Positions 1 to 6,832 of a DNA stretch of 18,119 nucleotides are shown one piece after another. The position numbers were made by a program, and so were the translations under genes. The stretch is taken from assembly GCA_029882955.1 (NCBI GenBank), contig JAOUJX010000031.1, positions 1-18,119 of the forward strand. The letters run 5' to 3'. Position 1 is the stretch's first letter. The number at the start of each line of letters is the position of its first letter. The notes below the pieces were generated by a model. That model saw only the letters and a list, made by a program, of their open reading frames with translations. It did not search any database and was not told the origin of the DNA. This stretch comes from Gammaproteobacteria bacterium. Lineage in GTDB: Bacteria > Pseudomonadota > Gammaproteobacteria > GCA-001735895.

Positions 1-411
1 TCACCCGACAATATCGATTATATTATTCCGGGCAACGATGATTCGATGCGAGCGATCAAGCTATATACGAAAATCGTCGCCGATGAAATCATTGTTGGTA
101 AGGAAAGTATTGCTGGCCCTGTTGATAGCAATGCCGAATTGATCGAGCTTGATAACGCAGAGGCCGCAGCGCCTAAGACTTCAGTGAAAGTTTCTGCGAA
201 AAAATCAACTGCACCAGCAACTACCGAAGTTGAACCCGAAGTGGCAGCAGAACCCGAAGTAGCAGCAGAACCCGAAGTAGCAGCAGAACCCGAAGTAGCA
301 GCAGAGCCCGAAGTAGCAGCAGAGCCGAAAAAGGCAGCAGTGAAGAAGGCAGCTACCAAGAAGGCAGCGACTAAAAAGGCTGCTGCGAAAAAATCAGACG
401 CTGAAGAGTAA
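1..411 (+). CDS. rpsB: 30S ribosomal protein S2, C-terminal part, with repeat-rich tail
   Basis: The frame is open from base 1, so the gene starts before the window. The first residues read SPDNIDYIIPGNDDSMRAIKLY, matching the conserved S2 C-terminal segment (DPDGVDFVIPGNDDAIRA in E. coli). S2 is a small-subunit protein needed for bS1 docking and initiation. After about residue 60 of the visible part the protein departs from the compact E. coli form. Five tandem EPEVAA hexapeptides (bases 232-321) lead into a Lys/Ala-rich stretch of KKAA-type units resembling histone-H1-like tails, ending in SDAEE. The stop is TAA at 409-411. The gene precedes tsf, as in nearly all bacteria. Identity is firm from both sequence and context; the role of the tail is unknown. 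Confidence 0.96.
   Translation, partial: SPDNIDYIIPGNDDSMRAIKLYTKIVADEIIVGKESIAGPVDSNAELIELDNAEAAAPKTSVKVSAKKSTAPATTEVEPEVAAEPEVAAEPEVAAEPEVAAEPEVAAEPKKAAVKKAATKKAATKKAAAKKSDAEE
232..321 (+). repeat. Five tandem 18-bp repeats inside rpsB
   Basis: Five consecutive 18-base units of the form GAACCCGAAGTAGCAGCA encode EPEVAA five times. Units differ only at wobble positions (gtg/gta, gaa/gag), so the array looks recently expanded or homogenised. The unit length is a multiple of three, so copy-number changes would keep the frame. Confidence 0.95.
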
Positions 412-427
412 GATATCAACAAATCAC

Positions 428-467
428 GGCCTGTTTCGATTGTTGGACAGGCCCTATTTAATTTTTG
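428..467 (+). terminator. Hairpin with T-rich tail between rpsB and tsf (possible attenuator)
   Basis: GGCCTGT (428-434) pairs perfectly with ACAGGCC (447-453), with two further G-U pairs possible inside. A T-rich run follows (CTATTTAATTTTT, to 466). The U-tract is interrupted and the loop is long, so a partial terminator or processing site that lowers tsf relative to rpsB is more likely than a full stop. The tsf Shine-Dalgarno lies just downstream. Confidence 0.5.
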
Positions 468-477
468 AGGTAAACAA

Positions 478-1350
478 GTGGCAATTACAGCATCTTTAGT
501 CAAGGAACTGCGCGAAAGAACCGGTTCAGGCATGATGGAATGCAAGAAAGCGTTAGTCGAGTGCGATGGCGATATCGAAGCTGCGGCAGAATTAATGCGT
601 AAATCCGGTGCGGCTAAAGCCGACAAGAAAGCCGGGCGCGTAGCAGCAGACGGTGCCATCAAGGTTAGTGTTAGTGACGATGGTAAACTGGCAGCGATTC
701 TTGAAATTAATTCAGAAACCGATTTCGTCGCCAAGGACGATAATTTCCAGTCATTTGCCGATCAGGTAATGCAGGCGATAGTCGACAATAAGCCCGAATC
801 CGTCGAAGCGTTAAGTGCTTTGGCACTGTCTAGCGGCGAAAGCGTTGAAGAAGCGCGTCAGGCCTTAATCGCCAAGGTGGGTGAAAATATTCAGGTTCGT
901 CGATTCGAAATTATTGAATCTGACCAGACTGTTGCTTCTTATTTACATGGAGCCCGCATTGGCGTTCTTGTCGAGACGAGTGTTGATGCAGACATGAGTC
1001 GCGATATTGCCATGCATGTCGCAGCGGTTAATCCGCAGTTTGTCGATGAATCAGCGGTACCGTCCGAGTTCGTCGAAAAAGAAAAAGCTATCTTAATCGC
1101 TCAGGCTGAGTCTAGCGGCAAGCCGATGGAAATCATCGAGAAAATGATCCAGGGCCGGTTGAAGAAGTTCCTCGCTGAAATTACCCTGATGGGTCAGCCA
1201 TTCGTGAAAGACCAGGATCAGACTGTTGAGCAGCTGGTTTCGAAGGCTGGTGGTAGTGTCTCCCGGTTTATTCGGTACGAGGTCGGCGAAGGCATCGAAA
1301 AGAAAGTCGAAGACTTCGCTGCTGAAGTGGCATCTCAGCTGAATAGCTAA
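478..1350 (+). CDS. tsf: Elongation factor Ts
   Basis: EF-Ts is the nucleotide exchange factor that releases GDP from EF-Tu in the cytoplasm. The 290-residue product has the N-terminal UBA-like region (ASLVKELRERTGSGMMECKKAL), then the core motif TDFVAKDDNF at residues 81-90, whose Asp-Phe pair inserts beside the EF-Tu Mg2+ site. The length agrees with the family (283 in E. coli). The start is GTG at 478, preceded by TGAGGT at 466-471. An intrinsic terminator follows directly. The rpsB-tsf pairing is the usual operon. Confidence 0.98.
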   Translation: MAITASLVKELRERTGSGMMECKKALVECDGDIEAAAELMRKSGAAKADKKAGRVAADGAIKVSVSDDGKLAAILEINSETDFVAKDDNFQSFADQVMQAIVDNKPESVEALSALALSSGESVEEARQALIAKVGENIQVRRFEIIESDQTVASYLHGARIGVLVETSVDADMSRDIAMHVAAVNPQFVDESAVPSEFVEKEKAILIAQAESSGKPMEIIEKMIQGRLKKFLAEITLMGQPFVKDQDQTVEQLVSKAGGSVSRFIRYEVGEGIEKKVEDFAAEVASQLNS

Positions 1351-1360
1351 ATAGATAAGC

Positions 1361-1388
1361 AAAGGCCGCAACCGCGGCCTTTATTTTA
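1361..1388 (+). terminator. Intrinsic terminator after tsf
   Basis: A perfect 9-bp stem, AAAGGCCGC (1361-1369) with GCGGCCTTT (1374-1382), closes a 4-base loop AACC and runs into ATTTTAT. GC-rich stem, small loop and T-rich tail are textbook Rho-independent features. It ends about a dozen bases before the pyrH start, so pyrH needs read-through or a promoter inside tsf. Confidence 0.85.
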
Positions 1389-1400
1389 TACAGGAGCCAT

Positions 1401-2138
1401 ATGTCAAACCTGCAATACAAACGCCTTTTGGTGAAACTCAGTGGTGAAGCACTGATGGGCCAACAAGATTTCGGTATCGATCCAGCCATGGTGTTAAAGA
1501 TCGCCGCCGAGTTAAAAGTCCTGCAACAGGCGGGCGTTGAACTGGGCATCGTTGTTGGCGGTGGTAATATTTTCCGTGGTGCGGGTCTGGCCGAAGCCGG
1601 TGTCGATCGAGTTACCGGCGATCATATGGGGATGCTGGCCACCGTGATGAATGCGCTGGCATTAAAAGATAGTTTGCTGAAACTTGGTTTGCAGGCCAGT
1701 GTTATGTCAGGTCTAATAATGCCCCAGGTTTGTGACTCCTATACACAAAGAGAAGCGCGTAGCAGAATCGGCAGCGGCGAGATTATAATATTCTCGGCTG
1801 GTACCGGTAGCCCGTATTTTACGACAGATACCGGGGCCAGTTTGCGAGCCATCGAAATTCAGGCTGATTTAATGATAAAAGCCACCAAGGTCGATGGTAT
1901 ATACGATAAAGATCCGGTAGAACACGCCGATGCGGTTAAATACGATGCTCTCAATTATGACCAGGCTATAGACCTGCGTCTGGCCGTGATGGATGTTGCC
2001 GCGATGATCTTATGCAACGATAATGGACTGGATATGGCGGTATGCGATATTAACGAAGCGGGAGCCTTGTTGAATCTGGCAAAGGGTCAGTCAATTGGCA
2101 CCCGGGTAACTCGTAAAGAGGTAGAAAAGAATGATTAA
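1401..2138 (+). CDS. pyrH: UMP kinase (uridylate kinase)
   Basis: PyrH phosphorylates UMP to UDP with ATP in pyrimidine nucleotide synthesis and belongs to the amino acid kinase fold family. Visible motifs are RLLVKLSGEALMG (residues 8-20, phosphate binding), VVGGGNIFRG (51-60), TGDHMGMLATVMNALALKD (72-90) and the nucleotide-site segment SAGTGSPYFTTDTGAS. The product is 245 residues (241 in E. coli). The ATG at 1401 follows CAGGAG at 1391-1396. It overlaps the start of frr by 8 bp, which suggests coupled translation. The preceding terminator partly separates it from rpsB-tsf. Confidence 0.98.
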   Translation: MSNLQYKRLLVKLSGEALMGQQDFGIDPAMVLKIAAELKVLQQAGVELGIVVGGGNIFRGAGLAEAGVDRVTGDHMGMLATVMNALALKDSLLKLGLQASVMSGLIMPQVCDSYTQREARSRIGSGEIIIFSAGTGSPYFTTDTGASLRAIEIQADLMIKATKVDGIYDKDPVEHADAVKYDALNYDQAIDLRLAVMDVAAMILCNDNGLDMAVCDINEAGALLNLAKGQSIGTRVTRKEVEKND

Positions 2139-2688
2139 TGATATAAAGCAAGACGCTTTGGCGCGCATGAAAAAGAGTATCGAGTCTTTCGAGGCCGAGT
2201 TGACCAAGATTCGTACCGGTAGAGCGCATGTCAGCTTGCTAAATCACATTACAGTCGATTTTTACGGCAGTGAAGTACCGATCGGGCAGGCTGCTAATCT
2301 TTCGGTGGAAGACGCAAGAACACTGGCGGTTACACCATGGGATAAGAGCATGGTCGCGGTGATCGAAAAGGCGATTATGAAATCTGACCTGGGTTTAAAC
2401 CCTTCTACTGCCGGTGCTGTAATTCGTGTGCCTATGCCACCTTTGACTGAAGATCGTCGTAAAGAACTGGTTAAAGTGGTCAGAGAACTGGCCGAAAATG
2501 CACGTGTCGCAGTTCGCAACATCCGTCGTGATGCTAATGGCGATCTTAAATCGTTAGCTAAAGACAAGGATATATCCGAAGATGACGAACATAAGGGCCA
2601 GGAACTGATCCAGCAGGTGACAAATCAGTCTACCGATGAAATTGAGGCTTTGCTGCAGGTCAAGGAAAAAGAATTAATGGAAATTTAG
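2131..2688 (+). CDS. frr: Ribosome recycling factor
   Basis: RRF splits post-termination ribosomes together with EF-G. The 185-residue protein is exactly the family length and is recognised by KIRTGRA (residues 26-32), the PWDKSM segment, the central GAVIRVPMPPLTEDRRKEL stretch and VRNIRRDAN near residue 130. The start ATG lies inside the last codons of pyrH, with AAGAGG at 2116-2121 as Shine-Dalgarno. The order pyrH-frr-uppS is the standard gammaproteobacterial one. Confidence 0.98.
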   Translation: MINDIKQDALARMKKSIESFEAELTKIRTGRAHVSLLNHITVDFYGSEVPIGQAANLSVEDARTLAVTPWDKSMVAVIEKAIMKSDLGLNPSTAGAVIRVPMPPLTEDRRKELVKVVRELAENARVAVRNIRRDANGDLKSLAKDKDISEDDEHKGQELIQQVTNQSTDEIEALLQVKEKELMEI

Positions 2689-2698
2689 GTTTGTCGCA

Positions 2699-3451
2699 AT
2701 GGTAGTCAAAGCAAACGAAGGGAAATCGGTACCTGGTCACGTTTGCATCATCATGGATGGTAACGGTCGTTGGGCGAAAAAGCGTCTGATGCCGCGAACT
2801 TTCGGTCATAAAAAAGGCGTTGAGACCACGAGGGCAGCTATCGAAGTATTCGCCAGGGCGGGCGTTAAACATCTGAGCCTGTTCGCATTCAGTAGCGAAA
2901 ACTGGAACCGCCCAGCGGACGAAGTTAATACCCTCATGGAATTATTTCTACACTCGTTAGAGAAAAATACTCCGGAACTGAATGCGAAGGGTATCCGCAT
3001 ACGCTTCATCGGGGATCGATCTGCTTTTACAGCGCAATTACAAGGCGAAATAAGCGCGACCGAAGCGCTGACTCGGGATAATCAAACCATGACTTTGAAC
3101 GTTGCTGCTAATTACGGTGGGCAGTGGGATATAGTCAATGCGGCGAGACAGCTTGCGAGTAAGGTTGAAAAGGGTCTTCTCCGTGCAGAAAATATCAATC
3201 AGAAGCTGCTGGAAGCTGAATTATCGTTAGCCGACACCCCGGATCCTGACCTGTTTATTCGCACCGGTGGTGAACATCGCATTAGTAATTTCCTGATCTG
3301 GCAACTGGCGTATACCGAATTTGTTTTTACAGATGTTTTATGGCCTGATTTCTCCGAGCAGGAGATGCAGTTTGCACTCGATGAATACTCTTCCCGGCAG
3401 CGCCGCTACGGCAAAACTGGTGATCAGGTAGAGGCCGACCAGGCATGTTAG
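2699..3451 (+). CDS. uppS: Undecaprenyl diphosphate synthase (cis-prenyltransferase)
   Basis: This enzyme condenses eight isopentenyl diphosphates onto farnesyl diphosphate to make the C55 carrier precursor for peptidoglycan and O-antigen. The signature IIMDGNGRWAKK places the catalytic Mg2+-binding Asp at residue 20. Further motifs are LFAFSSENWNRP, the C-terminal substrate motif RTGGEHRISNFL and the TEFVFTDVLWPDF segment. The 250 residues match the family. The start ATG at 2699 has a weak AGG at the frr stop. It overlaps cdsA by 7 bp (ATGTTAG). Confidence 0.97.
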   Translation: MVVKANEGKSVPGHVCIIMDGNGRWAKKRLMPRTFGHKKGVETTRAAIEVFARAGVKHLSLFAFSSENWNRPADEVNTLMELFLHSLEKNTPELNAKGIRIRFIGDRSAFTAQLQGEISATEALTRDNQTMTLNVAANYGGQWDIVNAARQLASKVEKGLLRAENINQKLLEAELSLADTPDPDLFIRTGGEHRISNFLIWQLAYTEFVFTDVLWPDFSEQEMQFALDEYSSRQRRYGKTGDQVEADQAC

Positions 3452-4266
3452 GGCAAAGAATTATTACTGCGGTCATTCTGGCTGTGGTTTTTATCGGTAG
3501 TATTTTATTCGCCAGTCCGGACTGGGTGAGAATGCTGTTTGCGGTAGTGCTTGGAGCGGCCGCTTACGAACTGTGTAGTTTGACGCTCAAACCAAATCAG
3601 TCTGTGACTATTTTACTCGCGGTCGTTTTCGCTGCAGTTTTCTGGTGGTTTGGTACTCATCTGGACAATAGAATCCATTATTACCAATCTTTTGTCGGTG
3701 CTCTTTTATGGGTCGCTATATTCCTTTATATGCCGATTTACCGTTTTTCTGGACATTGGAATGGGGCGGTCAGGGCTTTCTATTTTGTACTTGGCCTGGC
3801 CCTGCTCTGGATCTGCGTCAACGATCTGTTGTTTATCCATGGCAGTTCGCTACAGGGTGGATGGGTTCTGTTATACCTGTTAACGCTGGTATGGATTGCC
3901 GATATCGGGGCCTATTTCAGTGGTCGTCGATTCGGAAAAAATAAACTAGCGCCCGGTATCAGCCCTGGAAAGACCTGGGAGGGTGTGATTGGTGGTATTG
4001 TGGCTAATTTGGCGTGGATGCTGCTGATTTACTATTTTAGTGACGGCTGGGGTATGAGTCTGCCATGGTTCATCGCTATTGGTCTGGCGACTTCGGCGGT
4101 ATCGGTGGTCGGTGATTTGTTCGAGAGTATTCTCAAGCGCGAAGCCGGGGTTAAAGATAGCGGCAAGCTATTGCCCGGTCATGGTGGGGTACTCGACCGT
4201 ATCGATAGCGTGATCGCTGCAGCACCGGTATTTGTCAGTGGTTTGTATCTGGCAGGCATCGTCTAA
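3445..4266 (+). CDS. cdsA: Phosphatidate cytidylyltransferase (CDP-diglyceride synthase)
   Basis: CdsA makes CDP-diacylglycerol from phosphatidic acid and CTP at the inner membrane, the branch point of phospholipid synthesis. The 273-residue protein is strongly hydrophobic, with several membrane segments starting at the N-terminus (ITAVILAVVFIGSILFA). It ends with the family signature SILKREAGVKDSGKLLPGH followed by GGVLDRIDS. Another conserved part is the SPGKTWEGVIGG segment. The start overlaps the uppS stop and the gene abuts dxr with no spacer, so it is part of the envelope operon. Confidence 0.97.
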   Translation: MLGQRIITAVILAVVFIGSILFASPDWVRMLFAVVLGAAAYELCSLTLKPNQSVTILLAVVFAAVFWWFGTHLDNRIHYYQSFVGALLWVAIFLYMPIYRFSGHWNGAVRAFYFVLGLALLWICVNDLLFIHGSSLQGGWVLLYLLTLVWIADIGAYFSGRRFGKNKLAPGISPGKTWEGVIGGIVANLAWMLLIYYFSDGWGMSLPWFIAIGLATSAVSVVGDLFESILKREAGVKDSGKLLPGHGGVLDRIDSVIAAAPVFVSGLYLAGIV

Positions 4267-5442
4267 ATGCTCCATTTAACCCTGCTAGGCGCGACCGGTT
4301 CTATCGGAAGTAGCACGCTGGATCTGGTCTCCAGACACCCGGATCGATACACGATTTATGCTCTGACTGCGAATACTAACGTTGAAGAAATGGTCCGGTT
4401 GTGCGAGCGTTTCCAGCCGCAATTTGCGGTAATGGCGGATACCGCGAGTGCCGCACAGTTGAAATTCTGTCTGGGTAGTGCGACCACTCAGGTCCTGTCC
4501 GGAGAAGAGTCGCTGTCAGAGGTCGCTTCGGATGCCGAAGTCGATATAGTGGTCGCCGCGATTGTTGGTGCGGTTGGGTTGATGCCGACCTTAGCCGCAG
4601 TGAAGTCGGGTAAGCGAGTCTTACTGGCCAACAAAGAGGCGCTGGTAATGGCGGGTTCACTGTTTATGGATGAGGTAGTCGAGCACGGTGCGACATTATT
4701 ACCGGTGGATAGTGAACATAACGCTATATTCCAGTGTTTACCCTCGGGATATGGGGTTGGTAGTAAACCGTCGGGCGTAACCAAAATTTTGCTAACCGGT
4801 TCGGGTGGACCGTTTCGTGAGCTTGCTTTAAGCGAATTCGATGGTGTGACACCCGAACAGGCCATTGCCCATCCTAACTGGGATATGGGGCCGAAAATAT
4901 CAGTCGATTCCGCCACTATGATGAACAAGGGACTGGAACTGATAGAAGCCTGCTGGCTATTCGATGTTGATGAGTCCGATATCAACATTGTTCTTCATAA
5001 ACAGAGTATTATCCATTCGCTGGTCGCTTATAATGATGGCTCGGTGCTGGCACAAATGGGTAACCCGGATATGCGTACGCCGATAGCCCATGCGCTGGCA
5101 TGGCCTGAAAGAATCGTCAGTGGTGTCGAACCTTTGGATCTGGTTCGAGTCAGTCAGTTAAACTTCGAGGATGCCGATGAAAACCGATTCCCCTGTTTGC
5201 GGCTGGCACGAGCTGCATTTCGACAGGGTGGTACCAGTATGGCGATTCTGAACGCCGCCAACGAAATGGCGGTAGAGAGTTTTTTAGCCAAACAGATAAA
5301 ATTTGTCGAGATAGCAAAGTTGATTGAGAAAACCCTTGAAAATATCGAGGCCCAGGTTGTCGATGATTTACAGACCATTTTAGCGGATGATTTTCGAGCG
5401 CGAGAATATGTTCAGCAACAAATTAAACACTTAGCGGTCTAA
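4267..5442 (+). CDS. dxr: 1-deoxy-D-xylulose 5-phosphate reductoisomerase
   Basis: Dxr converts DXP to 2-C-methyl-D-erythritol 4-phosphate with NADPH, the first committed step of the MEP isoprenoid pathway; its products feed UppS upstream. The 391-residue protein shows the N-terminal dinucleotide motif GATGSIGSSTLDL (residues 8-20), LLANKEALVMAG, the metal-site region PVDSEHNAIFQC, the GSGGPF flexible-loop start, and HPNWDMGPKISVDSATMMNK, then the GLELIEA helix. The ATG immediately follows the cdsA TAA, so translation is probably coupled. Confidence 0.98.
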   Translation: MLHLTLLGATGSIGSSTLDLVSRHPDRYTIYALTANTNVEEMVRLCERFQPQFAVMADTASAAQLKFCLGSATTQVLSGEESLSEVASDAEVDIVVAAIVGAVGLMPTLAAVKSGKRVLLANKEALVMAGSLFMDEVVEHGATLLPVDSEHNAIFQCLPSGYGVGSKPSGVTKILLTGSGGPFRELALSEFDGVTPEQAIAHPNWDMGPKISVDSATMMNKGLELIEACWLFDVDESDINIVLHKQSIIHSLVAYNDGSVLAQMGNPDMRTPIAHALAWPERIVSGVEPLDLVRVSQLNFEDADENRFPCLRLARAAFRQGGTSMAILNAANEMAVESFLAKQIKFVEIAKLIEKTLENIEAQVVDDLQTILADDFRAREYVQQQIKHLAV

Positions 5443-5450
5443 TTACTAAT

Positions 5451-6830
5451 ATGAATTTAATTTCAATTTTATACAGCATTGCTGCTTTCGTGGTTGCCAT
5501 CGGGGTACTGGTGACGATTCACGAATTTGGACACTACTGGGTAGCGCGTAAAATGGGTGTTAAGGTTTTACGCTTCTCGGTTGGTTTCGGTAAGCCGTTA
5601 TGGACTAAAGTTGCAGGAGAGGATCAGACCGAATACGTGATTGCGAGTATACCGCTGGGCGGTTATGTGAAAATGCTCGACGAACGCGAAGGCGATGTTG
5701 AAGGAAATGAGCTTGATCGGGCTTTTAATCGCAAAAGTGTCTGGAGACGCTTTGCCATTGTTGCAGCAGGGCCGATATTCAACTTTATCTTTGCGATTGC
5801 GGCCTATTATTTGATATATCTGGCTGGTGTTGCGGGGATTAAACCGGTCATTGGCGACGTTGCGATACCTAGTCCGGCGCATACCGCTGGTCTGGTGAAA
5901 CAGGATCTTATCCTTTCGGTGAATGGTATCGAAACGCCAAGCTGGGAAAAGGCACGTTTTACTCTACTGGAAAAATCTGTTGACGAACAACATCTGGTTC
6001 TGGAGGTTCAGGGTGCCGATTTACAGATTCAGCAAAAGGTGATCGACATCGCTAATCTGGGTTTGCTGGAAGATGAGCAAATTGATTTGTTACGCAAGCT
6101 TGGTTTATCGAGCTGGCGGCCTGATTCACCAACTGTAATCAAAGAAGTCATTGAGGATGGGGCTGGAGAGCAAGCAGGGATTATGCCGGGTGATGTCATC
6201 GTTTCTATCGATGGCTTTCTTATAAAAAATGGAGATCAATGGGTAAATTTAATCCGAGCTAGTCCTGAAGTACCAATGAATTTGATTGTTGATCGAGGCG
6301 GAGCGAATGTTTCTCTAACTCTAGTGCCGAAAAAAATGGAAGTGGATAATGAAGTTTATGGGTATGTGGGTGTCTCGAGTATAAATCAAATCCCCGAAGA
6401 AATTCGCCTTGAAATGGAAGTTGTGGAACAATACGGTCCGGTTTCTGCGCTGTTACAGTCGCTCGATAAAACCTGGCGTATGTCCTGGTTGACCTTACGG
6501 GTATTGGGTAAGCTGGTGATAGGCGAAGCCAGTGTCAAAAACCTGAGTGGCCCGATAACTATAGCTCATTATGCTGGCCTCTCGGCTCGAATAGGGTTTG
6601 AGCAATTTCTGGGTTTTCTGGCAATCATCAGTATAAGCCTGGGTGTCTTGAATTTACTACCGGTTCCGATGCTGGATGGTGGACACCTGTTTTATTATTT
6701 GATCGAAATGATAAAGGGCAGCCCGGTTTCCGAGGCCGTCGAAGTGACAGGACAGAAAATTGGTATCGCTTTACTGTTCGGGCTAATGTCGCTCGCTATT
6801 TATAACGATTTATTACGTCTGGTAGGGTAG
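5451..6830 (+). CDS. rseP: RseP site-2 intramembrane zinc metalloprotease
   Basis: RseP cleaves the anti-sigma factor RseA within the inner membrane during the sigma-E envelope stress response and also clears signal peptides. The 459 residues (E. coli 450) begin with a membrane segment holding the zinc motif HEFGH (residues 24-28). Two periplasmic PDZ domains follow (roughly 120-215 and 225-320), then the second active-site segment NLLPVPMLDGGHLFYYL and a final membrane helix. No good Shine-Dalgarno precedes the ATG; it lies 8 bases after the dxr stop and is probably coupled to it. The part coding for PDZ2 is lower in G+C than the rest. The gene precedes bamA, as is usual. Confidence 0.97.
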   Translation: MNLISILYSIAAFVVAIGVLVTIHEFGHYWVARKMGVKVLRFSVGFGKPLWTKVAGEDQTEYVIASIPLGGYVKMLDEREGDVEGNELDRAFNRKSVWRRFAIVAAGPIFNFIFAIAAYYLIYLAGVAGIKPVIGDVAIPSPAHTAGLVKQDLILSVNGIETPSWEKARFTLLEKSVDEQHLVLEVQGADLQIQQKVIDIANLGLLEDEQIDLLRKLGLSSWRPDSPTVIKEVIEDGAGEQAGIMPGDVIVSIDGFLIKNGDQWVNLIRASPEVPMNLIVDRGGANVSLTLVPKKMEVDNEVYGYVGVSSINQIPEEIRLEMEVVEQYGPVSALLQSLDKTWRMSWLTLRVLGKLVIGEASVKNLSGPITIAHYAGLSARIGFEQFLGFLAIISISLGVLNLLPVPMLDGGHLFYYLIEMIKGSPVSEAVEVTGQKIGIALLFGLMSLAIYNDLLRLVG

Positions 6831-6832
6831 TC

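Noticed and set aside
18..734. Long 238-residue minus-strand open frame across rpsB and tsf
   Set aside because: It is the antisense of rpsB and tsf. Its length and its Ala/Ser/Gly repeats come from the low-complexity rpsB tail read backwards.
4488..4988. 166-residue minus-strand frame inside dxr
   Set aside because: Fully within dxr and with Ser/Pro/Thr-rich shadow composition; dxr carries all expected motifs.
5400..6832. Sigma-E promoter upstream of or inside rseP driving bamA
   Set aside because: I looked for a GGAACTT / TCTGA pair, as known in E. coli, and saw no convincing match; a weight-matrix scan would be decisive.
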